Shown here piece after piece: positions 12,088-25,874 of a stretch of 64,000 bases of DNA. The stretch comes from Gymnothorax reevesii. Its lineage: Eukaryota; Chordata; Actinopteri; Anguilliformes; Muraenidae. Below the pieces are notes generated by a model. It was not told the origin of the DNA. It saw only the letters and a list, made by a program, of their open reading frames with translations, and did no database searches. The stretch's first letter is position 1. Each line of letters begins with the position of its first letter. Position numbers and translations under genes: made by a program. The stretch is from contig CM056574.1 in NCBI GenBank assembly GCA_029721435.1, forward strand, positions 70,041,501 through 70,105,500, written 5' to 3'.

Positions 12088-13230
12088 GGCAAAATTATGT
12101 GAAAACACGAGGTACAGAATTCACAATGAAATCACACAGAACAAATTAATCATCAATAGCAGCGGCGTTCCATCAGGTTGGCTGTGCTGTAGCGCTGTTC
12201 GCTAGTGAACATTTCGCTTGAGTTGGGAGTGGAAGAGAGGAAGTCTGTGGGATTGAAGCGGAGAACTTACACTTGTCTTAATGGGTTTTTCTGAAAATAA
12301 TTTGTGTCTCAACACTCAAACAATAATAGAGATTAGACGATTTGCTCCCGAGGTATAACCTTTGTCGCAGTAGGGGCAGGGAGAATCTTCCCCCTGTGTT
12401 CTTTTTCCCCTTTTTCCCCCTGTAACAACTCGGTGAGCAAACAGCCGAATGAAGTCGCTAATCTGGTCAAACAAAGGCGACGGGGGTTTTTTTGGGGGGG
12501 TTTCAGTCTCCTGGGAGCAAAGCAAGGTAAGGTAAAGTAAAATAAATTTAAACGCTTAATTTAGAGAATAAATTAAATGCTAAATGATTGTATATCACAC
12601 AATTCACTCAGTTAGACTAAGTAAAACAGTTTTCAAGGACTGTGGTACTGTCACCTGGTTTTTCAGTAACTTAGCTGATTTAGCAACCCAAGAACTCTTG
12701 CAAGCTCTCAATGCTAAGAATATAATTGAATTACCAGGATATCTAACTATAACCCGGCTTAGTTTCAAACTTGGTGGCTTGCCTTTCACACAGTCGTCTA
12801 GCCAATAATTATTGACATTCACCGGGGTTTTATAGTCCCCTCCGTTCTTTATCCTGACTGCATTGCCGCATAAACGCATTGCCAAGTTCGAATATTAACG
12901 AGAACCGGGGTTTTTGTCTTTCTCGCATTTTATTATTAGCGAAGGGCTCTTCTGATTAAACACATTGCAAATACCATATCTTTGTATTTTCCTCTGGTTA
13001 CTGTGTCTTGGTCAGCTGAGTAAAGTTTAACTGCTTGTTCGAGTTCTTAGGACAGCTTGTTGGGGGAGGTACCATGTTTAATTCGCTCACATAGTAAACG
13101 ATTTGTTTATTCAGTCTGTTTTAATTAAAGGGAACCGGGGCTTTATTCTTTTCTCGGTACCCTTGGTTGTATTTACGGCTAGCTAGCTAGATAAGCACTG
13201 CTGCATTTTTGGCTGGGGATCTGAGATTAT
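12088..13230. other. Unassigned, possible 5' part of the CR1 LINE
   Basis: No gene recognised. Repeated phrases GAACCGGGG-TTTT occur near 12820, 12902 and 13132. It could belong to the 5' untranslated part of the LINE further right, interrupted by the TIR element at 13.23 kb, but this is inference. Confidence 0.35.
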
Positions 13231-14574
13231 GGCCCGTATTCAGAAACGACACTCACACTCACCCTCCACTCACCATATAGTGAGTACGATTGAAATGTAA
13301 CTGGAGTGTGAGAGTGAGATCGACCAACCACCAACCGAGGGAGCGGTCCCACTCCTCGCCAGTTGCTATTCACAAACGCCACTCGAGCATAGCTGACAGT
13401 AGTGGGCACTGGGTACCACAGGCGGTGCTCCGCTGCTGCAAAGAGACGCTCAATCCTCACCCTTCAGTGCTGAATGACCTAAACCTGTCGCAGTTTACTT
13501 TCCTCGATTAGAAAGTTTCTCAGACTAACTGGTGAAACGACAATGCAATTTATTTTTAATAGCGTTGTTATACTTTGCTTCACAAAATTGAGGCATTTCT
13601 TTCGCACATAAATGACGACATAAATATCAGCATGTCTTCATAAATTCTGCGGTGGAGTGGCTCGGGAAAGGTGTAGGACAGCCCGCGAGGCTCACTAAGC
13701 AACAAGCTGTAAAAACGTGCCAGACATTTCCGTCTACATTCAGCGGTTAAGAATGTAGAAAATTCTCGTGACTTACAGCTGCATGAGCCTCGAAGACCGA
13801 TCCACGCGCGCCCCACGAGCCAGCTGAGCGCAGAATATTCCAACCCATGAGTAAAGAAAAGCACGAGAAATCCAAATGCGTGAGAGTTTACATATGCGTA
13901 ATAAATTAAAACTGGCCACAACTGATAATGTTGAGAGTTTTCAGAGTTTCTGCAATGGTAATTTAATGAAATGAAAACAGAGCAATAATTATCAGTGCTC
14001 ATTCTAACTTTACAAGTAGAAGTGGCGAAACATGATAATCCTTCCGATTTTTGCAGTACAAGCAAATAAAATTTAATTAAATGATTGGATATGACCTTTT
14101 TATAATCATTATTTTTAAGGGATGGTGTTGAGCCCCCCCCTATTGCCAGTTCACCAGTAGGTACTGGTGGGTACACAAATGCGAACCTCAAGTTCACCGC
14201 AGTGCAGTTCGTAAACACTGAAACCAGGTGGTCATTCAGTAAGTTACCAGCATCGCTATCATCATGAGAGTTAAAATTTGCATAGTTGCGATTGCCTCGA
14301 GCGCGTGGCTTTAAATGATCCAGAGTTTCCATATTTGTAACCACCCGAATGCCGTGATAACGAAATACCGGTGCAAGTTAGTACGGCTCAAGGGAGATGT
14401 TCCCTACCCTCAACCTTTACTCAGTAAGAGACGCTATTTTCAGTGTGAGTGAGGTCTCTGAATGCAAATGAGGGTTAGGACAACCTCTGACTCATTTAGT
14501 ATAACCTGACACTAACTAAGTTTTAGTACTCACTCGCACTCAATTAGTGTGAGTGTAGTTTCTGAATACGGGCC
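13231..14574. mobile_element. TIR element starting GGCCCGTATTCAGAAAC
   Basis: A 29-nt terminal inverted repeat with one mismatch: 13231-13259 reads GGCCCGTATTCAGAAACGAC and the complement of 14546-14574 reads GGCCCGTATTCAGAAACTAC. TTA occurs next to both ends, suggesting a Harbinger-type insertion, but the left side has one extra T. Part of its interior (about 13.40-13.70 kb) resembles the hAT-like element at 33.66 kb. A 254-codon open frame on the minus strand inside it has no recognised domain. Confidence 0.75.
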
Positions 14575-15033
14575 TTAGTATTTAGTTACTAGGGCAGCAG
14601 TCATTTGACTCGCCCGTTTGTTAGGTTGGAATTTAAAAGGTAAGTTTTCACCGGTGTGCTCGGCCTCCTCCAGTTTCTCCTGGGCGTTGGAGCCAGTGTG
14701 TTTTATCTGGGTTCTCAACTAAGCCCTGTGATATTTTGAGTTTAGTATATTAATCGTACTGGGACTAGATAAACTCAAGCCAGCTTATTAGGAGTGCTTA
14801 TTACATATAGAGTTTGGCTCAATTTGGTACTTCATTTCTGTTACCTGAAACTAAGCCCCTGCTAAAAGAGGCTAATAATCCATTTACATAGTTTCCCCAC
14901 AATTTCTATTGTGGCTGCTGCTTAGGGCTTCTTAGGTTAACAAATTAATAAATTGTGGTTCCTCAGCTTCTGTCTCGGCATTAGTCATTTTCTTTTATCT
15001 AGGGTGAGCAAGGTCATTAGGTAGGGGGTTCAA
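14575..15033. other. Probable 5' flank of the CR1 LINE
   Basis: No coding signal. It leads directly into the LINE ORF1 start at 15034 and may be its 5' untranslated region. Confidence 0.35.
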
Positions 15034-15972
15034 AATGTGGCCAAAACTATGTGACGGTTGCAGGATGATCGCACTTTTGGAAAGAGATTTCCAGGGTAGG
15101 TTTGTCTGCCACCGGTGCCAGCTAATTTAGCATCTGGAGAGCAAGATCCTTGATCTTCAGGGCCAGTTGGCGGCACGACAAAGTTCGCAATCAGTAGAGT
15201 TCCTAGAGGAACTAAGTAGTATGTCGTTTAGAGAAATGGTGTGTACGCCGAAGCAGGGTGGTACTGGGATCCCAGAGCAGGCAGGGAGAGAAAGTTGGGT
15301 GACTGTAGGTCGACAGCGCAGGAAAGGGCGCGCACGCCGTACAGCGACAGCTCCTCCAGTGATTGAGGTGTCCAACCGATTCTGGCCCTTGCAGGAACTT
15401 GACTTGGCCCCTGACCCTGAGAGTGAGGGGACTGATGAGCAGCAGGGCACCCTGTTGGCCTCTAACCATCAAAAAAGAGAGTTAGTGATAGTGGGGGACT
15501 CAATACTCAGAGGAATAGATAGCTTAGTCTGTTTGCGCGACAAGGAGTCTCGTATGGTGTTGCCTGCCTGGTGCCCAGGTAGGAGACCTCCTGGAGCGTG
15601 CAGACAAGCTCCTGGCCAGAGCGGGGAGGGATCAAGTTGTCATGGTCCATGTTGGGACAAATGACATAGGTAAGGGTAGGTTTGAGGTTCTGCAAGGCAA
15701 ATTTGTGGAATTAGCTGAGAAGCTTAGGAGCAGATCCTCAACAGTAGTGTTCTCCGGGATTCTACTGGTACCACTTGCAAGCAGAGGAAAGCAGAATTTT
15801 ATCTGGAGGTTTAACACGTGGCTACGAACCTGGTGTAGGAAAGAGGAGTAAAGGTTTATGGGGCACTGGAACTTTTTCTGGGACAGGGGTGACCTATTCA
15901 AGCCTGACGGGCAGCACCTGAACCGGAGGGGTACCTTCGCACTGGGTCAGCGTATGTTGAGGGTAGCATAGG
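15034..15972 (+). pseudogene. CR1 LINE ORF1 with SGNH esterase domain, broken
   Basis: Starts MWPKLCDGC, then VCHRC, a CxxC...CxxC finger like the PHD-type finger of CR1 ORF1, followed by a stop and a short coiled-coil-like segment. Downstream are LVIVGDSILRG (SGNH block I with Ser), MVHVGTNDIG (GxND block) after a frameshift, and DGQHLN (block V, Asp-x-x-His). Fish CR1 elements are known to carry PHD and esterase domains here. Stops and frameshifts make it a pseudogene. Confidence 0.82.
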
Positions 15973-16156
15973 ATTATTTAAACTAGGCACTTGGGGGGCA
16001 GGGAGATTAGTGGGTGTTACACATAGGGAAATGCAGACTGCCCCGATGGAGGCTGACGGCGTTACATGCTCTATTGATGATATACTTTTAAAGCAACAAA
16101 GCGTAGTGGGGGCCTTGAAGCAGCGGCCACATGGGAAATCAAGATCGAAGAGCATG

Positions 16157-18920
16157 AGTAATAACCTGAAATGTTTTTACTTAAATGCAAGGAGCATAAA
16201 AAATAAATTTCCTGAGCTTGAGGCTGTTATGATTAGTGAGGGCTATGACATAGATGGGATTACAGAGACTTGGCTAAGTGAAGAGGATGGAGATGAATAT
16301 AATATAGAAGGTTATAAGCTCTTTAGGAAGGATAGATGTAATAGGCGAGGAGGGGGCGTAGCAATCTATGTGAACGAAATCATAAATGTACAGGAAATTC
16401 CTGAAATTGAACATTCCTGGCCCTGTGAAGATATCTGGGTCAGGCTCATTGGCAAACACGAGACAGGTTTAAACATAGATGTATGATATCCACCACCAGC
16501 TTTGGACAGTACAGTCAATTAAATGCTTTTTAGGAGGATTACGCAAGCTTGTAGTGGTGGAGGGACTATTATTATGGGAGACTTAAATTATCCTGGTATC
16601 AATTGGGAAATGGTGAAAGGACAGGGTAGGGGGGGGGGGGGGGGGGAGGAAGATTTTCTAGATGTTATAAATGATAATCTCTTGGTGCAGTATGTTAATA
16701 AACCTACAAGAGAGAAGGCAATTTTACACTTAGTGCTCTGTAATGACCCAGATAGAATTAGCAATGTTGAGGTTCTGGAGCCACTTGGGACAAGTGATCA
16801 TTCTGCTGTTAATTTGATGTTTCATGGGAAATTAAAAAGGTGTATTCAATTTTTCAATTTTAGGCGAGCAAACTTTGACAGGATGCGCTCATATCTAAGT
16901 GAAATAAAATGGGAGACACTCCTGAACTGTGAGTCTGTAAATGAGATGTAGGAAAGATTTAAGGGGGTTTTACTTGAATCACAATGCAGATTCATTCCAA
17001 AGGTGTCCAAAAGTAAGCTGAATAAGCAGAATCCTCAGAGGATGACCAAAAGTATTCGTAGGATTTTGAGGGAAAAGAGGAATCTTTATAAGATTTACAT
17101 AAAGGATAACAATGAGAATACTAAGGCTGAATACTGTAAAATGCGGGCAGTGGTCAAAAAAGAGCTGAGGAATGCAAGAAGACTGTATGAAAGACAAAGT
17201 GGAGAGGGGGCAAAAACTAATCCTAAGCACTTCTTTCAGTACTGTAGCAGAAAATGAAAAGTTAAAGAGCAGGTTAAGTGCATAAAGAATAAAAACGGAT
17301 CGCTGCTATATGATAACAAGCATATTGCGGATGCCTTAAACAGTTACTTTGTTGAGAATTTTACCTTTATTTGGCCAGAGGGCATGTCAAATGCTCAAGA
17401 TTATTTAGCAGAAATTGAGGCTCGGGATAACAAAGTATTAGACAAGTTGCATAAACTAAAGGCAGATAAGGCGGCGGGTCCTGATGGCTTATATCCTAGA
17501 GTGCTCAGGGAAGCTGGTGAGTTCATCTTTAAGCCGCTATCCGCCATCTTCAGGCGGTCTTTAGAGAAATACCTAATGATCGGACACAGGGCAATATAAT
17601 ACCAATATATAAGAAAGGGGACCGTTTCGAGCCAGGAAATAGCAGGCCAGTCAGTTTAACTTGCATTGCGTGCAAAATATTGGAATCTATCATAAAATAT
17701 GAGCTGGACTTATTTCTTGAACGAAACAGTATCTTGAGGGATAGCCAACATGGTTTTCGTAAGGGAAGGTCATGCCTGACAAAAAGTTTTTGAAGAGGCC
17801 ACCAGGACTTATGACCAGAGCAGGGCTTATAACATCATATACTTGGATTTTCAGAAAGCATTCGATACAGTACCGCATAAGAGACTAATTTTTAAATTGA
17901 GCTCCATTGGAGTTACAGGAGGTATTCTGGAGTGGATTCAAAACTGGTTCCAGGACAGAACACAAAGAGTGGTGGTCAGTGGTATCTCATCTGAGCTAGG
18001 TATGGTGGGGAGTGGCGTCCCCCAGGGAACGTTGTTGGGGTCCATGCTGTTCCTCATCTACATTAATGACCTTGATAGTAATATTGAGAGCAGATTGGTA
18101 AAATTTGGAGAAGATACTAAATTTGGGGGTTTGGCAAATAGTTTAGGGTCCACTAAAGTGATTCAGGATGATTTGGATAGAATCCAGAATTGGGCAGAAA
18201 TGTGGCAAATGAAATTTAATGTAGCAAAATGTAAAGTTGTACATGTAAGTAATAAACCCATTAGACGCAATTACTTCATGGGAGGTTTAAAACTGGAATG
18301 TGCTGTACATGAGAAAGATCTGGGAGTGATTGTTAACCAAACCCTCACAGGCTCTAGCCATTGTGCCGTAGCAGATAAAAAAAGCCAATTGATTGCTGGG
18401 ATACATCGCCAAAAGTATTGAGTACAAATCTATGGAGGCGAAGCTTCTTTTGTACGACACATTCATCAGACCACATCTGGAGTATTGTGTACAGTTCTGG
18501 GGACCATACTCTAAGAAAGATATAGAGGCTCTAGAGAAAGTTCAGAGAAGAGCCACTAAGCTAATTCCAGGTATAAAAGATGAAAGCTATGAGAAGAGGC
18601 TGAAAATCCTTAATCTCTTTAATCTTAGGAAAAGGAGACTCAGGGGTGATTTGATTGAGGTCTTTAAATATGTTAAAGGGATTAACAAAGTGAATTATGT
18701 AGGATTCCTTCGACCAAGTGTTGTGAGTAGAACTCAGGGTCGCAAATGGAAGTTGACCAAAGGTAAATTTAGCACTGACATTCAGAAATATTTCTTCACC
18801 CAAAGAGTAATTTCAATGTGGAATAGCTTGCCTGACCATATTGTTGAGGCAGAGACCTTGGGGGTTTTCAAGAGCAGGCTTGACTTAAAGCTAGATACCA
18901 TTGAATCATTGAGTATCTGA
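16157..18920 (+). pseudogene. CR1 LINE ORF2: endonuclease and reverse transcriptase, broken
   Basis: Begins MSNNLKCFYLNARSIKNKF, an apurinic-type endonuclease, with MGDLNYPGINW and GTSDHSAVNL catalytic blocks. Linker and RT follow: ADKAAGPDGLYP, IPIYKKGD, RPVSLTCIACKILE, DFQKAFDTVPH, VPQGTLLGSMLFLIYINDL. The usual FADDT catalytic box reads FGEDT. In-frame stops lie near 16484 and 16520, and frameshifts near 17595, 17790 and 18400. A poly-G run at 16629-16646 is an expanded slip site. Confidence 0.92.
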
Positions 18921-19010
18921 AGGGATATATTCACAATAGTACAAAGAACCTGGTGAGCGTAGTTGGGCTGAAAGGCCTGTTCTTGCCATCCATGTTATGT
19001 TATGTTAGGT
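18921..19010 (+). mobile_element. CR1 LINE 3' tail
   Basis: A short 3'UTR ends GAAAGGCCTGTTCTTGCCAT then ATGTTATGTTATGTTA, a short tandem tail typical of CR1/L2-clade elements, where reverse transcription starts. It fixes the LINE orientation and 3' boundary. Confidence 0.85.
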
Positions 19011-21934
19011 GTTCTGAGGGCCATCAGTAACTGCACCCTTTACTGCTCAATTGCCCTCAAGCTATTCTCATTTAAGTTCACCTGATTAACAACTAAACTA
19101 TTTATCGACTGTACAACCAGGACCAATACATGACCAATAATAAGAAATGATCATGAAAAAGTGAATGCCTATTGCCTTTATTTATATGATTGATGTAGCA
19201 TTGGAAGGGTGGCAATATAAATGCAAAAAAAAAAAAATCAAAACTTTGAAGCATTTATTTTCACCATCCTTACACAATTGTTACTTAGCTCTGCATCGTG
19301 CCAAACAACTCCCTTTAGCCGTGACTACATTCAGAATATAGAACGAATTGTCATGGCTTATTGTTTAATGAGCCGCGCAAACCAATTTATGCAAATCAGC
19401 CGTTTCACAAGCTACATGAGCGCAGAATTTATTTCGACAAATTGATTTTTTAAATCGTCATTTATGTGCGGATGAAAACACCAAATAATATCCTGGTGCA
19501 ATGTATTACAATGCTATCAAAAATAAATTTTACTGTCATTCAAGCAATTAGTCTGAGCATGTGTTGCTAATCGTGAAAAGTAAACTGTGAAAGGATAAGG
19601 TTATTACGAATTGAAAGGTGAGGTTTTTGAAGGCCTTCGTTACTGCCAACAGATCGCCCCTTGCCAATGGAACAAAAAACTTTCCAAAAAACTGCCTCTG
19701 GCTGTGTCCTTTAAACATTATTTAAATACTTCCATGAGGTCTTAAAAAACTTTAAGAACTTCGACAACACATGAATGAAAAGTGAGAATCGCGCAGAACT
19801 TTGCTTCAAAAATGTTACTCAAGAGTCAAGCTATTGTGCATTTGAACCTGGATTAAGACGAGAAGCGAAAAGGAATAATATTATTGCGTGATCTCTGTGG
19901 GGCAGGAAATTTGCGGTGGAATTTTTATTTTACAAATTATGGACGTTGCAGAATCACTTGGAATTAAGATCACAGATGACCTCCAAAATTATTAATTACT
20001 ATAAGATCTCCTGTAATACTAGTTCCATGTCTATTGAGAAATATAATATTAGACGATTGCAGTTTGAGTCTAGTGAGTATTCTAACCAGGACTGGCTCAA
20101 CCTAATTCACAAATTTGGCATTTGTTCATGTAACCTGTTACAAGAGTTTGATTGAATATGAACGAATGGAAAACCACAGAAGTTGAGTGAACACTTATAC
20201 TTGAGTCAATAACAATCAGGATTTTGCAGCCAACAGCTTACCTAAATCTTACCGAAATAAAATTAACAAAAACTAGCAATGAAACTTAATTCCTAGTAAT
20301 GTAATGCAGAATTGACTCTGAAAAGTCAAAAAAGCAGTTGGCTTTAGTCGTCCAAAGGACCAATGACCAGACAGCCAAAGTCGTCAAGCCCTCTATTCCA
20401 AAAATAAGCAGGTTCTTACTTTGCTTATCAACTCAATGGGCCGAAATCTGCACAAATCTGGTCATACCAGAACCTGCCCTTTCTTTCCAATGTCATCCCA
20501 GGAACATTGTGTAAATCAAAAGTCAACACAGAAAATTTGACTAGGCAGGGAAAAGAACAAAATAAATTCAAAGTTTTTGCAATGCAAAAAACAGAAAACA
20601 AGGTGGCCTTTTCTATGCCAAAAGAAAAAAGAAATTATTTAAATAAATTGCGTAAAAGTGCAATAGTGCAGACTAGGGCAGATGTGATTTAATAAAGCTT
20701 ATTTAAAGCGGCTAACACTGTCATGTAAAGCAATACAGCCCTGTACACTACAAGGATGGAGAAGCTACTGAGGAAGCAGGGGTATCTTGAGTTAGCTACC
20801 TGTGCGAATAGGAAACGTGGCTCACTCAATAAAGGCAATAGTTTAACCAAATAAGGAAACCAGCCTCAGCAAGCTTGTATGTCCAAACACCATCCTTCAA
20901 AGAACCTTCAACATAATCAAAAAACTTTAAAACTGGATTGAGAGAAAATGTGCATTGCTTTCATAATTCATTCAGCTTGTAATCAAAAATTCACGTACAT
21001 GTAACACTCACACACATAAATTTACACTTGTGGGTAAGAGCTTTATTTATCTGAGCATACGAGTCTGTGGACCGCGAGAGGAAACCGTTGTACCTGCAGG
21101 AAACTCACATGAACTGGGGGAGAGCATGCAAACAGTCCCCAGGCCTTCTTGCTGCGAGGCAACAGTTCTACCAAATGCTCGACCTTGTCACCCCAGGGTT
21201 GAGTAATGCAACTGACGAATGTCATAAGCTAAGGTAACAGTCATCCAACAAAAATCATAGCTTAAACGTATTACGAGTTTCCCTCAGTGAAACCTGGTCT
21301 GTCTTCCAGCAAGCTGAAAGGCATAATTAGCCAGTCACACAAGCAACAACGATGTAATTCTAATTGTGAATGTATCAAGTAAACATGGACATTTCATCAG
21401 ACTTGGACTTTTTAAAAACTTTTTGCTATAGTCTGTTGTATGGACCTATAAAGTATTTGAAGTCAAAAAATTTTGCTAATTATTTGCGTATTACTTTCAA
21501 TAGAATCTAGTGAGGAGTAAACTGCTCTCGGATATCAAGTGAAAAGTGCCCAGCTTTTACAGCCTTTATCAAAAAATCACAAATTGTCATGAAATGTCAA
21601 TTTTTACTTGTTACGCTCACATTTAGGATGCGACACTCAAGGGTAGGGAACAACAAAACAAGTAGGAGGGCAGCAAATCAATCACTGGAACCATTTACTG
21701 CAATAATAATTCACTGTGTGGGCTTAAAATATGTGCCCAGATGTAAAAGCCCAGTGGCTCCCCAGAGGAGCGTGATTCGCTACTTAGGAAAATCATTTCC
21801 CATCAGAAAGACAGATTCATTTTTACTGTGAGGCTCCACCCAACAGATATTCACCATATACCAGGGTTTATTTACCACATTGCATAACTTCATAGCACAT
21901 GCAGAGATGGTTCCGTCCAACAGACCCAGGAGTG

Positions 21935-21978
<44 letters not shown>

Positions 21979-24540
21979 TATACAAAATATTTCATTCAAC
22001 CGCTCCAAATGCCTATGAGTATCTAATGCATATGAAACCCAGGAAGAAGTACACTCAGCCACACATCAGTTGTGTCAGCGCGTGTCACTTCTAACCCCTA
22101 AAAAAATAAATAAATCCAGGATCAGCAAACGAACCCAAGGCAGTGATTCAGCCAGTACAGGGACCTAAAAGGCGGAGCCTGTCAACAGCTGATGCAATGT
22201 GGGTGAAATCAGGGATCCATATTGTGGAAAACTGCCAAGTAATATACTTTCATCCCTTACGCAGAATTTTGCAGTGTGCTTCTGCCCTCCTGTGGCCAAA
22301 AGGTAGTATGATATGCAAAAGTAACTTGAATGGTGCACTGCGCGAGCAGAGCATGAAATTTCGCACGTTGCATGATATACAGTTCACTGTGTACAGTATT
22401 CACAGATCATCCTCATTAAAACCACTTATGTAATTTTGTATAGGTCACACTTGCGTCGCCAAAACAGCTCTGTCAAACTGATGTCCTTTTGAATTTCAGA
22501 CCCCAGGAAAACAGAACAACAAAACTTTTCCAGCAGCAATATACTCCCTCCACTCGCTTGTCTTCCTCCCACAGCTCATCCTGGTGCCATCTCTGCCTCC
22601 GGCAAATGGTACACAAATTCCTGGCCGATGCACATAATGTAAAAAGTTAACAGGACTTGCAAAACCAGGCGCCCTTCTTTATTTGCTCGAAGGTTGCAAT
22701 TGGAAAGACACATGCCTGACGTAAGCATTTTTGGCGGGTTAGAATAAACACTCAGGTCTTCAACTTCATAGTGAAACATCCAGCAGAGTATGATGCACTT
22801 GACACATTCCTCTTACAAGTATCATTAAAATTGTCTGCAACGCGTGCCACAGTAGCCCTTATGATGATTTGGACCAGACAGGACAGCTTTCATTGCCCTA
22901 GTGAATCAATGAGCTTAGGTTGTCCAAGACCTTGCTGTCGGATTATGGTTTGTTCCTCCTTGGATAACCGTCGGTAGGTACTCACCTCTGCTGACTTGAG
23001 GCAACTCCAAGGTCTCCTGCTTCGAAGATGCTTCGACCTACTCGTCCGGCCATAAATATTTCACCCTTGTCAAAAGTTGCTCAGGTCCCATTTTTGTCAC
23101 ATCCAACACGTCTGAAGATCTTTACGTGCCATTGTTACAAGATAATCAAAGTTAAATGCCTACATACATCAGTGAGTAGTTTTAACGTTTTGGCCCATCA
23201 GTATATGTCCAAACCACTCAGTGCAGCAAGCAGGCATGTCCACATTGCATTTAAAGCCTGGCTAATCTTAACAGGGGATTCAACAGCTCCATTACATGTA
23301 ATGACTTTTAGAAATGCTAAAGTAAATATCTGGTCCTGCACTACAGGTCACAATTAGAGGCTTTCACAAGTCTACATCCATGACTGGAGACGAATCAGAA
23401 AGTATATTATTTTTGGTAAAATGGCATTCGGTGTTATCTCCCTCTCTTCAGGGCACGCCAGCCAGATCCAGGTGAGTGTTGTGTTCCACTTTAAGGACAC
23501 AATGTATTTAATCATGTCTATGTGAAAGCACTGGTCTAAATAACACACATTTACAGACGCAGTTGACCTAAAATATATATTTACATTTTGGAATGAGAAG
23601 TCAAATGTGTTCAAAATATAGCACGGTTTAGCATACAAGAAATGTGTAAGCAGTGCTTCCATATGGTAAATATTGTAGTAGTTGTAGTGGTAGTGTCCCA
23701 AAAATGGTTTAATCTCAATTTTGTGGCGTCATTTGTGTTGCGCACACTGACTACAGAAACAAGTTTCTCCCTTGGTCACCTTCGGCAGGGGCACAAGTGA
23801 CATTAAAGCCACACACACAGACACACACAAAACCCTCATTCATTCCAATGCCCATATTTAGAGTTGGGGAGAAAAAAAAAAAAAAAGAGATGGAGACAGC
23901 CCAGTGACCCAAGCTTCCTTTTATTGTCATTCAAAGAGGAAACAAGAATAGAGTGAGCAGAGAGGTAGCCACGTGCAATACAAAAATATGAATCCTTACA
24001 TGGCGTAAAAAAGATGGTGACCCATTTGAAAAAGTACAATTCGGCTTTATTGGCATTTTATACATGGGAGAAATATACTTACAAAGCTCTGCACATTCAT
24101 CAAGTAACTGTACCCATTTGAAAAAAGGCATACATGGCGTACAATATAAAATGTTTATACAAATATTAAGAGTTACATTTGCTGTACATTAAATAAAACA
24201 ATATTTATAAGATATATGCTGATATTTTTAAAGTCAAAGCTCCTGAATTCACAGAATTAACCCCCATGTCTGAAAACAATACATTGAACCACACGAAAAT
24301 TGGCCGTGCATGCATATAAACACTCACCCGCACACACACACTTGCGCGCACCCACAATAACTTAAATGCACACACACTTGCAAGCACATTCAACAGCTAA
24401 ATAAGAGGTACCATTTCAAAAATAAGTTCTAGAGCATTGCCATGCCAAGCTGATCTTTGTTGTTTTCTTGTTGATGGATGTAGTAATTTTTGGTTGGGCT
24501 AAATATACACTTTGGGGAAGTGTATATACACATTAGCACG
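19011..24540. other. Unassigned downstream DNA with CA microsatellites
   Basis: No gene recognised over about 5.5 kb. (CA)n lies at 21937-21975 and shorter CA runs near 23.81 and 24.33 kb; poly-A is at 23873-23886. Open frames of 60-109 codons overlap in several frames and have no domain I know. Confidence 0.5.
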
Positions 24541-24807
24541 AAAGTCCTTTTTTACGCGATTCCAGTTAAGCGCTTTTGAGTTACGCGTATTCTCCCCTAC
24601 TCCCTTCGGTCAAGCCCACAGAGCTTAACTTCAGAATGTAGGCGGCCTTATGAAAGAGGTGTGACTGATCCATAAGAGAAGCAGACTCTATACAAATCCC
24701 ATTAATTATGGCTATCAGGAAAACATGGAACAAGGATTTTCTGATTAACCATGAAAATGCAGTTGTGGTCCATGGAAAACGCAAACCAGACTTTGAACTT
24801 GAAAATT

Positions 24808-25012
24808 GTGGGCCTGCTGATAAAACCTCGTATCTCCAAACTGATAAGAAACAAAAACTCGTATGTCCACTATTCTTACACGCAGAATTAAAACTTTTTT
24901 ATTTTATTTATATTTTAAATTATATTTATCAATTTATAGATTTTTATATTTTTTTTATTTTCCTGTGAAGTTTATCATTTTGAAGATACAAGGTTTTATC
25001 AGCAGGCCCCAC
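24808..25012. mobile_element. 205-bp hairpin MITE
   Basis: Arms of about 40 bp at 24808-24847 and 24970-25012 are inverted copies with few mismatches, starting GTGGGCCTGCTGATAAAACC. The centre is AT-rich. There is no coding capacity and the target duplication was not resolved. Confidence 0.85.
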
Positions 25013-25874
25013 GATATGCGGCTGTAATAGTAGGCCTATGTATGTCTGTGCCAATTACAAGAAGTAATACAGACATCTCTTTATTATTTCTTACTCTAGC
25101 CACCATGGCAGTAAAGCTATGCAAACAAACAAATTGCCGCAATAATGAAATAACAAAAAGAATTTAGTGCTTCTCAACCAGCACAATGAGAGCATTGAAT
25201 CTGTGCCCCTCCTACACCAGCCTGTTTGTTCTGTGGAAAACAGAGAAGGAGACAAATAAAGAGAACATTCTTAACAAATAAAGACAGTTTATATGATCTC
25301 ATTTAGAAATTGCTCACTTGAAATCTCAAACTACTCCGATGTCAGGTTTGCAACTGAAGGACATGGAAACGCTTTAACAAGGATTCTTACCCCGCACACT
25401 GTCATCCCCCCGCCCCAGAACCCCCTCAGCAATGACGCGATTCCATATCCGTAGCCTATTATGTCCCATTTGATTTGAGCGACACATTCACTTGAACTTG
25501 TGCGTAATACTTTATTATAATCAATTATCCAATTTACTGATAATGATTCTTCCCATGTCGGCCATTCTTTATTGGCTAAAATTGATTAACAAATGGGTAG
25601 TGCTTTGGTACTGGCCAGGGTAGGGCTCAATCTAGAGTAGCCTATTTAATAATATCTTTATTCACACATTAAAATACACAGTTAGTGTCTACAAAGACAC
25701 GAATTAGTTAATACAGATATCCTTAGTTAGAAAATCATTCTCCTCCCTCATGAGAATATCACAACTTTTTAGATTATTACGAACATATAGGGCAGTCGCA
25801 TTTGTTAATAGAACGTAAAGACAATGATGACGACGTCGAGCCAAAGCCGAGAACCAAATTTCACAGATGTGGAC

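Noticed and set aside
13580..14344. 254-codon minus-strand open frame, the longest non-LINE frame downstream of the gene
   Set aside because: It lies wholly inside a TIR element, shows no domain I recognise, has a low-complexity composition, and parts resemble non-coding text at 33.8-34.0 kb. Not called as a gene.
21037..21230. tRNA-like text (CGAGAGGAAACC ... CTCGACCTTGTCACC)
   Set aside because: No consistent cloverleaf or A/B-box pair could be drawn by eye.
22771..22990. Possible MYB/HTH-like stretch on the minus strand (RRLSKEEQTIIRQQG)
   Set aside because: Only about 15 residues look suggestive, a stop follows soon after, and no element ends were found.
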